Positions 55,798 to 62,781 of a stretch of 64,000 bases of DNA are shown in pieces. A program made the position numbers and the translations under genes. The stretch's first letter is position 1; each line of letters starts with the position of its first letter. The notes beneath the pieces were generated by a model, which made no database searches, was not told where the DNA came from, and saw only the letters and a list, made by a program, of their open reading frames with translations. Source of the DNA: Micrococcus sp. 2A (GTDB lineage: Bacteria; Actinomycetota; Actinomycetes; Actinomycetales; Micrococcaceae); NCBI RefSeq assembly GCF_039519235.1, contig NZ_CP154351.1:1178001-1242000 (forward strand). Direction: 5' to 3'.

Positions 55798-56078
55798 GCG
55801 CGCTCGACTACGAGTGGTCCCACCTCGGCATCGACATCGCCCTGGTCCTCCTGCTGGTCTCCGCCGTCGTGTCGGCGGTCCGGATCCTGCGCGGGCCGCT
55901 CGATGCCGACCGCGCCGTCTCCGGCGACCTGCTCAGCTTCAGCGTGATCGGGATGGTGGTGCTGCTCGGCGTGCGCGCCGGGAGTCCGTTCACGTTCGAC
56001 CTGGTCCTCGTGGCGGCGATCGTGGGCTTCCTGTCCGGCATGTCCCTGGCCCGCGCACTCACGCGCGGAAAGCGATGA
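55794..56078 (+). CDS. mrpF: Na+/H+ antiporter subunit F
   Basis: A 94-residue protein with three helices. RILRGPLDADRAVSGDLLS is the typical loop after the first helix. The ATG overlaps the mrpE stop and mrpG starts 13 bp after its end. Confidence 0.9.
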   Translation: MSALDYEWSHLGIDIALVLLLVSAVVSAVRILRGPLDADRAVSGDLLSFSVIGMVVLLGVRAGSPFTFDLVLVAAIVGFLSGMSLARALTRGKR

Positions 56079-56091
56079 GGAGGTCCTGACG

Positions 56092-56469
56092 ATGGACGCC
56101 TTCCTGACGGTTCTCGGCTCGATCATGGTGGTGGGGGGAGCCCTCGTGTTCCTCGGCGCCGCCGTCGGGCTGATCCGCTTCCCCGACCCCTACATGCGCA
56201 TCTCGGCCACCGGCACCGCCGGCGGCGTGGGCATGATCCTGATCGTGGTCGGCGCCCTCCTGCACATGCCGAGCGTGTCGAACCTCGTGAAGGTGGTGCT
56301 GATCGTGGTGCTCCAGCTCGGCAGCGCCGCGGTGGCCACCATGGCCCTCGGGCGCTCGGCCTACCTCACGGGCGTGCCCATGGCCTCGGGCCACTACGAC
56401 GAGCTCGCAGCGGACACCCCGGGGCGCGAGCACGGCGAGCCGGCGCCGCGGGCCGCCGACGCGGACTGA
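56092..56469 (+). CDS. mrpG: Na+/H+ antiporter subunit G
   Basis: A 125-residue protein with three helices and the block LIRFPDPYMRISATGTAGG at about 25–43, which identifies MrpG/MnhG. ATG after GGAGG. It is the last gene of the operon; a weak 6-bp hairpin (56473–56491) follows. Confidence 0.92.
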   Translation: MDAFLTVLGSIMVVGGALVFLGAAVGLIRFPDPYMRISATGTAGGVGMILIVVGALLHMPSVSNLVKVVLIVVLQLGSAAVATMALGRSAYLTGVPMASGHYDELAADTPGREHGEPAPRAADAD

Positions 56470-56508
56470 GGGGCTCCGGCGCGGTCGGAGCGGCCGTGGC
56501 GTGGTGCG

Positions 56509-57042
56509 TCAGCCCTGGCGGGCGAGCACGAGGTTCGTGATGCGGGCCGTCGAGAGGCGGCGCCCGTCCTCGCCCGTCATGACCACCTCGTGGGTGATGA
56601 GCGTGCGGCCCACGTGGACCGCCGTCGCCGTGCCGGTGACGGTTCCGGCGCGCGCCGCGGCGTGGTGCGTGGCGCCGATCTCGATGCCCACGACGTTGTG
56701 GTCCCGCCCGGCGGCGACCTTGGCGGCCACCGAGCCCAGCGTCTCGGCCAGCACGAGGTGGGCGCCGCCGTGCAGCAGGCCCACGGGCTGCTCGTTGCCC
56801 GCCACCGGCATGGTGGCGACGGCGCGCTCCGCGGTGAGCTCCGTGAACACGATGCCCATCTTCAGGGCCAGCGGGCTGACGCCGGCCCCGCCGAGGGCGT
56901 CCTGCAGCTCGGGCGGCAGGCCCGCCGCGGCGGAGAGCTCCGCGAGCTGCTCGGGCGTGAACCGCGGTCGCACCCCCGCCCGGAAGGTGAGGTCGGCGAG
57001 GGCGGCCGGGAGGTCGGGGCTGCAGGCGGGGGTGTCGGTCAT
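56509..57042 (-). CDS. hotdog-fold thioesterase (PaaI type)
   Basis: A 177-residue acyl-CoA thioesterase-like protein. The family block LLHGGAHLVLAETLGS (about 92–107) has the expected His-Gly-Gly and Glu. IEIGATHHAAAR and THEVVMTGEDGR complete the fold. The substrate is unknown; aromatic or other acyl-CoA is likely. The ATG lies 7 nt after CAGCCT, so the mRNA may be leaderless. A GTG two codons earlier is possible. It is divergent from polA. Confidence 0.85.
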   Translation of the reverse strand: MTDTPACSPDLPAALADLTFRAGVRPRFTPEQLAELSAAAGLPPELQDALGGAGVSPLALKMGIVFTELTAERAVATMPVAGNEQPVGLLHGGAHLVLAETLGSVAAKVAAGRDHNVVGIEIGATHHAAARAGTVTGTATAVHVGRTLITHEVVMTGEDGRRLSTARITNLVLARQG

Positions 57043-57048
57043 GGGCAC

Positions 57049-57055
57049 TAGGCTG
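57049..57055. promoter_or_regulatory. overlapping divergent -10 elements of the thioesterase gene and polA
   Basis: TAGGCTG on the plus strand gives TAGGCT for polA (57049–57054). Its complement gives CAGCCT for the thioesterase gene (57055–57050). The same bases could serve both directions. Confidence 0.5.
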
Positions 57056-57086
57056 GCACCTGGACCACGAGAGGAGCAACGAGACC

Positions 57087-59915
57087 ATGGGTGAGACCGC
57101 CGCGGCCGAGACCGGCACCTCCGAGACCCGGCCGCGCCTGCTGGTGCTGGACGGCCATTCGATGGCGTTCCGCGCCTTCTACGCGCTGCCGGCCGAGAAC
57201 TTCGCGACCGACACCGGTCAGCACACCAACGCGGTCTACGGCTTCACGGCGATGCTGCTGACGATGATCCGCCAGCAGGCGCCCACCCACGTGGCGGTCG
57301 CCTTCGACCTCTCCGGGCCCACGTTCCGCTCCGCCGAGTACGCGGAGTACAAGGCGGGCCGCTCGGAGACCCCCGCCGAGTTCGCGGGGCAGATCGAGCT
57401 GACCGTGAAGGTCATGGAGGCCCTCGGCATCCCCACCCTCACGGTGGAGGACTACGAGGCGGACGACATCGTGGCCACGCTCTCCGCCCGCGCCGAGGCC
57501 GCGGGGTGGGACGCCGTCGTCGTGTCCGGGGACCGGGACGCGTTCCAGCTCATCTCCGAGCACACCACGGTCCTGTACCCGAAGAAGGGCGTCTCTGACA
57601 TCCCGCCGATGGACGCGGACGCCGTCATGGCCAAGTACGGCGTGAGCCCCGCCCAGTACCCGGACCTCGCCGCGCTCGTGGGGGAGTCCGCGGACAACCT
57701 GCCGGGCGTGCCCGGCGTCGGCCCCGGCTTCGCGGCCAAGTGGATCAACGCCTACGGCGGGCTCGAGGGCGTGCTGGAGAACGCGGACAGCATCACCGGC
57801 AAGAAGGGCGAGGCCCTGCGCGCCCACCTCGAGGACGTGCGGCGCAACCGCCGGCTCAACGCCCTCGTGCGGGACCTCGACCTGCCCGTCGACCTCGAGG
57901 CCATGGCGCTGACGATGCCGGACCACGACACCGTGTCCGAGCTCTTCGACGCCCTCCAGTTCAACCGCATCCGCGACCGCGTCTTCGAGGTGTTCTCCGA
58001 GCGCCTCGGCGCGGACGCCCCCGCCGCCGAGGTCGAGGAGGCCCCCGAGCACGTGGTCGCGACGACGGCCGCGGACCTGGGCGGGTTCCTCGCCGCCCAC
58101 GCCGGCGCGCTGCTCGGGGTGCACGTCGTCGTGGACGGCCCGGACATGCTGCCGAAGCGCAAGGTGCCCGTGCCGGGCACCCACGGCACCCCCGTCGGGG
58201 TGGCGTTCGCCGCCGACGACGCCGCGCTCTACGTGGACCTCGACGCCGAGGGGCCGGACGCGGAGCTCATGGCGGCCGTGCGCGACGCGCTCGAGGACGC
58301 CGGCACCGCCAAGGCCGTGCACGACCTCAAGCGCACCGTGAAGGCGCTGGCCGCCCCGACCCGGCCGGCCGGCCTGGGGGAGGGAGCCGTGATCGGCGGG
58401 GTCGAGGACGACGTGCTCCTCTCGGCCTACCTGATCCAGCCCGACCGCCGGGACGTGGACCTGGCCTCGCTCGCCGAGGCGCACCTGCGCACTCCGCTCG
58501 CCGCGCCGGCCACGGGGCAACCCGCCTCCGCCCAGGGCGAGCTCGACCTCGACGGCGGAGCCGCCGCGGCCGAGCGCGCGCAGCGGGCCACAGACGCCGT
58601 CCGCGCCGCGTGGGTGGTCCGCCGCCTCTCCGCCGAGTTCACCCCCCAGGTGCTCGAACGCGGCGCCCAGCGGCTGCTCCAGGAGATGGAGATCCCGCTC
58701 GCGCGCCTGCTCGCGCGCATGGAGCTGGCCGGGATCGCCGTGGACCGCGACCACCTCGAGGCGCTGCGCGCCGACTTCGCCGAGCGCGCGGACGCCGCGA
58801 AGGAGTCCGCGTGGGCCTCGGTGGCGGAGGAGACCGGGGGCATGGAGGTCAACCTCGGCTCCCCGAAGCAGCTGCAGGAGGTCCTCTTCGAGCGCCTCAA
58901 CATGCCGCGCACCCGCAAGACGAAGACCGGCTTCTCCACGGACGTGGACTCGCTGCAGGACCTGCTCGAGCAGACGCAGCACCCCTTCCTGGAGAACCTC
59001 ATGGCGCACCGCGACGTCACGAAGCTCCGCCAGACCGTGGAGGGCCTGCTGGAGACCGTGGCGCCGGACGGGCGCATCCACACCACCTACTCGCAGACCG
59101 CCGCGGCCACGGGCCGCCTCTCCTCCCTGCACCCCAACCTGCAGAACATCCCTGTGCGCACCGAGGCCGGCCGACGCATCCGCGAGGCCTTCACGGCGGG
59201 CGAGGTGGACGGCACGGAGGCCGTGCTGCTCTCGGCGGACTACTCGCAGATCGAGATGCGCATCATGGCCCACCTCTCCGAGGACGCCGGCCTCATCGAG
59301 GCGTTCAACATGGGGGAGGACCTGCACAGCTTCGTCGGCTCGCAGGTGTTCGGCGTGGACCCGCACGAGGTGAGCGCGGAGCAGCGCTCCAAGGTCAAGG
59401 CGATGAGCTACGGGCTCGCGTACGGACTGAGCTCGTTCGGCCTGTCCAAGCAGCTGAAGATCTCGGTGGACGAGGCCCGCGGCCTGATGAAGGGCTACTT
59501 CGACCGCTTCGGCGGGGTGCGGGACTACCTGCGCGACGTCGTCGCCCAGGCCCGGCAGGACGGCTTCACCTCCACCATCGAGGGGCGGCGCCGCTACCTG
59601 CCGGACCTGAACTCGGACAACCGCCAGCTGCGGGACATGGCCGAGCGCGCCGCCCTCAACGCCCCGATCCAGGGCTCGGCGGCGGACATCATCAAGCGGG
59701 CCATGCTGGACGTGCAGGCCGGCCTCGAGGAGCAGCGCCTGCGCTCCCGCCTCCTGCTCCAGGTCCACGACGAGCTCATCCTCGAGGTCCCGCGCGACGA
59801 GCTCGCGGCCGCCACGGCCCTGCTCAAGGAGCGCATGGGGCGGGCCGCGGACCTCTCCGTGCCGCTGGACGTCCACGTCGGCGAAGGAAGGACCTGGCAT
59901 GCCGCAGCCCACTGA
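57087..59915 (+). CDS. polA: DNA polymerase I
   Basis: Repair and Okazaki-fragment polymerase of 942 residues. The N-terminal 5'-nuclease domain (about 15–310) has DGHSMAFRAFYA, DYEADDIVAT and SGDRDAFQL. The middle 3'-exonuclease domain lacks the usual D-x-E motif and is probably inactive. The polymerase domain has motif A Asp718 (SADYSQIEMR), motif B Lys771 to Tyr775 (KAMSYGLAYG) and motif C His894-Asp-Glu896. Tyr775 stands where E. coli has Phe762. ATG with GAGAGGAG upstream. Its end overlaps the first eis-like gene by 17 bp. Confidence 0.97.
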   Translation: MGETAAAETGTSETRPRLLVLDGHSMAFRAFYALPAENFATDTGQHTNAVYGFTAMLLTMIRQQAPTHVAVAFDLSGPTFRSAEYAEYKAGRSETPAEFAGQIELTVKVMEALGIPTLTVEDYEADDIVATLSARAEAAGWDAVVVSGDRDAFQLISEHTTVLYPKKGVSDIPPMDADAVMAKYGVSPAQYPDLAALVGESADNLPGVPGVGPGFAAKWINAYGGLEGVLENADSITGKKGEALRAHLEDVRRNRRLNALVRDLDLPVDLEAMALTMPDHDTVSELFDALQFNRIRDRVFEVFSERLGADAPAAEVEEAPEHVVATTAADLGGFLAAHAGALLGVHVVVDGPDMLPKRKVPVPGTHGTPVGVAFAADDAALYVDLDAEGPDAELMAAVRDALEDAGTAKAVHDLKRTVKALAAPTRPAGLGEGAVIGGVEDDVLLSAYLIQPDRRDVDLASLAEAHLRTPLAAPATGQPASAQGELDLDGGAAAAERAQRATDAVRAAWVVRRLSAEFTPQVLERGAQRLLQEMEIPLARLLARMELAGIAVDRDHLEALRADFAERADAAKESAWASVAEETGGMEVNLGSPKQLQEVLFERLNMPRTRKTKTGFSTDVDSLQDLLEQTQHPFLENLMAHRDVTKLRQTVEGLLETVAPDGRIHTTYSQTAAATGRLSSLHPNLQNIPVRTEAGRRIREAFTAGEVDGTEAVLLSADYSQIEMRIMAHLSEDAGLIEAFNMGEDLHSFVGSQVFGVDPHEVSAEQRSKVKAMSYGLAYGLSSFGLSKQLKISVDEARGLMKGYFDRFGGVRDYLRDVVAQARQDGFTSTIEGRRRYLPDLNSDNRQLRDMAERAALNAPIQGSAADIIKRAMLDVQAGLEEQRLRSRLLLQVHDELILEVPRDELAAATALLKERMGRAADLSVPLDVHVGEGRTWHAAAH

Positions 59916-61317
59916 CACCACCGCCCCTCGAGAGTCCTCCGGCCCCACGGCGCCGCCCGATCCGGCCGGCGCGCTGGCCGAGCACGGGCTCGAGCTGCGC
60001 CCGGTGCCCTCCCCGTGGGAGGCCGGGCTGGCGGACCCCGAGGCGCCGTTCGACCTTGCGCGCCGCTGGGACGACGCCCCCGCCGTCCGCCGGCACACGG
60101 CCGTCCTGCAGCGCACCTTCCACGAGGTCGGCGACCCGGAGCTGCGCCTGGCCGACCGCTTCATCGGCGTCGAGCAGGGCGACCGCCGCCGGCTGGTGGG
60201 CGTCTACCCTGTGGGCGCCGACCCGGACGCCGTCGACCCGGTGGGCACTCTCGTGGACTTCACGAAGGACCTGAATGTGGGCGCCGGGCGCCTCCTGCCG
60301 GCCTGGTGCATCTCCGAGGTGACCGTCTCGCCCACGCACAGGCGCCGCGGGATCCTGCGCGCCATGATGTCGGACTCGCTGCGCCGTGCCCGTGAGGCGG
60401 GCGTGCCGATCGCCGCGCTCACCGCCACCGAGGCCACCATCTACCGCCGCTTCGGCTTCGGCGTCTCCACGTACTACCGCTCCGTGTGGCTCGACGTCAC
60501 CCGGGGGATCCAGCTGCGCGGCGGCCGCCCCGAGGGCGGCTTCCGGTTCATCGAGCCCACCACGTCGGGCGAGCTGATCGAGGGCCTGTGGCGTCGGGCC
60601 TTCGAGGGACAGCTCGGCTCGGTCGAGCGCATCCGCTTCCACGCGGCCAAGGAGACGGACCGGGACCCGCGCGTGGACGAGGGCCGGCCGCAGGGGCTGC
60701 GCGGCGTCGTGTTCTCCGGCCCCGACGGCACGGACCGCGGCGTGGCCGTCTACCGGGTGACGGGGGAGACCTCCGAGCTCGTGGCGGACGAGCCCGTGAC
60801 CGCCACCGTGGTGGCCCTGTGGGCCGCCGACGCCGAGGCCTACCGGGCCCTGCTGGAGTTCCTCGGCAACCTCGACCTCGTGGTGCGGCTGCGCCTGCCC
60901 TCGGTCCCCAACGACCGCATGCTCGAGTTCCTCGTGCGCGACGAGTCCCGGATCTACACCCGCGGCGTCCACCACCACCTGTGGCACCGGATCCTGGACG
61001 TCGCCGCGTGCTTCGAGGCCCGTCCCTACCTCCACGACGGCGCCGTGACCGTGACGGTCGAGGACGACCTCGGCCACGCGGCCGGCACGTGGGAGATCTC
61101 GGCGGCGGACGGCCGGGGGCGCGTCCGCCCGGCGGACGAGGACCAGGCCGAGCTGACCCTCGACGTGGCGGAGCTGGGCTCCGTGCTCCTGGGCGGGGTG
61201 CAGGCCGAGGTCATGCGCGAGGCGGGCATCCTGCGCGAGCACCGCCCCGGCGCGGCCACGGACCTGGACACGCTCCTGCGCCAGCCCCGCCTGCCCTTCG
61301 CCCTGACCGGCTTCTGA
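59899..61317 (+). CDS. Eis-type GNAT N-acetyltransferase, copy 1
   Basis: A 472-residue acetyltransferase of the Eis family. Family members acetylate amines, including aminoglycosides and protein lysines. The N-terminal GNAT domain has the acetyl-CoA loop VSPTHRRRGILRAMM (about 152–166) and a likely catalytic tyrosine in EATIYRRFGFG. A second GNAT-like region and a sterol-carrier-like domain follow. The protein ends in -GF; in Eis the free C-terminal carboxylate is catalytic. An extra tail of about 30 residues precedes the fold. The ATG lies in the end of polA, so translation is probably coupled. Confidence 0.85.
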   Translation: MPQPTDTTAPRESSGPTAPPDPAGALAEHGLELRPVPSPWEAGLADPEAPFDLARRWDDAPAVRRHTAVLQRTFHEVGDPELRLADRFIGVEQGDRRRLVGVYPVGADPDAVDPVGTLVDFTKDLNVGAGRLLPAWCISEVTVSPTHRRRGILRAMMSDSLRRAREAGVPIAALTATEATIYRRFGFGVSTYYRSVWLDVTRGIQLRGGRPEGGFRFIEPTTSGELIEGLWRRAFEGQLGSVERIRFHAAKETDRDPRVDEGRPQGLRGVVFSGPDGTDRGVAVYRVTGETSELVADEPVTATVVALWAADAEAYRALLEFLGNLDLVVRLRLPSVPNDRMLEFLVRDESRIYTRGVHHHLWHRILDVAACFEARPYLHDGAVTVTVEDDLGHAAGTWEISAADGRGRVRPADEDQAELTLDVAELGSVLLGGVQAEVMREAGILREHRPGAATDLDTLLRQPRLPFALTGF

Positions 61318-61340
61318 CGCGTCCCGACCCAGGACGACCC

Positions 61341-62654
61341 ATGCCCCCGCACCACGCCCACGACGACAGCCTCGCCGCGCACGGCCTGCAGCTGGTGGTG
61401 GCCCCGGGACGCGCCGGCGACCCTGCGTTCGAGCGGCACACCCTGGCCGTCGAGCGGGGGTTCTACGAGGAGCCGCCCGCGGGCGAGGCGCTCGCGCAGC
61501 TGCTCGAGGCGGGGGAGGCGGACGGCCGGCGCATGGTCGACGCGTACGCCGCCGGAGACGACCCGGCCGCGTCCCGCCCCGTCGCCACGTTCGAGGACTT
61601 CCCGTCCGAGCTGACCGTCTCGCCCGGCGTCACCGTCCCCGCCTGGCTCATCAGCGCCGTGACCGTGGACCCGGGGTTCCGCCGCCGGGGGATCCTCCGG
61701 GCGCTCATGGGCCGCAGCCTCGCGGACGCGGCGGCGGCCGGGATGCCCGTCGCGGCCCTCACCGCCTCCGAGGCCGCGATCTACGGACGCTTCGGGTTCG
61801 GCGCCGCGACCCGCTGGCGCCGCACGCACCTCGACGTCCGCGGCGAGGTGCGGCAGCGCGGCGACGCGCCGGCGGGACGGGTCACGCGGGAGGAACCGCG
61901 CGAGATCGGCCCCCTCGCCGACGAGCTCTACCAGAGGGCCCGCCGCGCGACCCCCGGCGCCACTCAGCGACCGGCCATGACCGCGATCCGCTGGGAGGAC
62001 CGCAGCCGGTTCAAGAACGACGGCAAGGGCACCGGCCTCTACGCCGCCGTGCATCGGGACGCGGCGGGGCGGGCGCAGGGGATCGCGCTGTACCGTTTCA
62101 AGGGCTGGGACGTCGAGCCCCCCACGGTGACGATGGAGCTCTTCATCGCCCTCACCCCTGAGGCCCGCCGCGGCCTGCTCGCGCACCTCACGAGCCTCGA
62201 CCTCGTCGAGCGGGTCGAGTGGGAGCGGGCCCCCGAGGCCGGATGGGTCGAGGCCCTCCTCGAGGACGAGCGCCGCATGCGCACCCAGCGCGACGGCGAC
62301 GACCTCTACCTGCGGATCCTCGACGTGCCCGCCGCCCTCGGCGCCCGTGACGACCTGGGCGAGGGCGAGGTCGTCCTGACGGTGGCGGACCCGCTCGGCC
62401 ACGCCGACGGAACGTGGCGGCTCGCGGTGCAGGAGGGCGCCGCGAGCGTGGCCGCGGCCGAGCCGGCGGAGGCCGATCTCGTGCTCGACGTGGCCGACCT
62501 GTCCGCGGTGTGGCTGGGCGGGCACGGGGCGGCGGGCGGGGCCGCGGCCCGCGTGGCGAGCGGCCTGGTGGAGGAGCGGGTGCCCGGCGCGGCGGACCGC
62601 CTGGACGCGATCCTGCGGCCCACGGCGCCCGTGCGGTCCCTGGTGGGTTTCTGA
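61341..62654 (+). CDS. Eis-type GNAT N-acetyltransferase, copy 2
   Basis: A 437-residue paralogue of the preceding gene. It has the same acetyl-CoA loop (VDPGFRRRGILRALM), EAAIYGRFGFG and the -GF C-terminus. The two are alike in domain order but clearly divergent in between, so the duplication is old or they were acquired separately. The ATG follows an AGGACGA sequence, 23 bp after copy 1. Substrate unknown. It ends 1 bp before the rpsA -10 element. Confidence 0.83.
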   Translation: MPPHHAHDDSLAAHGLQLVVAPGRAGDPAFERHTLAVERGFYEEPPAGEALAQLLEAGEADGRRMVDAYAAGDDPAASRPVATFEDFPSELTVSPGVTVPAWLISAVTVDPGFRRRGILRALMGRSLADAAAAGMPVAALTASEAAIYGRFGFGAATRWRRTHLDVRGEVRQRGDAPAGRVTREEPREIGPLADELYQRARRATPGATQRPAMTAIRWEDRSRFKNDGKGTGLYAAVHRDAAGRAQGIALYRFKGWDVEPPTVTMELFIALTPEARRGLLAHLTSLDLVERVEWERAPEAGWVEALLEDERRMRTQRDGDDLYLRILDVPAALGARDDLGEGEVVLTVADPLGHADGTWRLAVQEGAASVAAAEPAEADLVLDVADLSAVWLGGHGAAGGAAARVASGLVEERVPGAADRLDAILRPTAPVRSLVGF

Positions 62655-62660
62655 TAGCCT
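62655..62660 (+). promoter_or_regulatory. -10 element of rpsA
   Basis: TAGCCT follows the second eis stop directly and would start a leader of about 110 nt. The leader carries a CCGGGT…CCCGG inverted repeat (about 62709–62735) and a short ORF. Confidence 0.5.
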
Positions 62661-62745
62661 GGAAGGGCACTTTCGTGCGCTCTTGAATCTGACCATCACA
62701 ACCCATGCCGGGTGACGGACACGCGCGTGCCCGGGCCGCCTCGGC

Positions 62746-62781
62746 ATGAACCCCAATCCCATCGGAGTCCCTCCTACATGA
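62746..62781 (+). CDS. possible 11-codon upstream ORF (MNPNPIGVPPT)
   Basis: An ATG in the rpsA leader opens an 11-residue ORF. Its TGA overlaps the rpsA ATG as ATGA, which would couple the two. It has no clear ribosome site of its own and contains the rpsA GGAG. It may be chance. Confidence 0.25.
   Translation: MNPNPIGVPPT

Noticed and set aside
50010-56508. An integrative element with tRNA-Leu as attachment site.
   Set aside because: I looked for a repeat of the tRNA 3' end after mrpG and found none. No integrase or phage gene is present.
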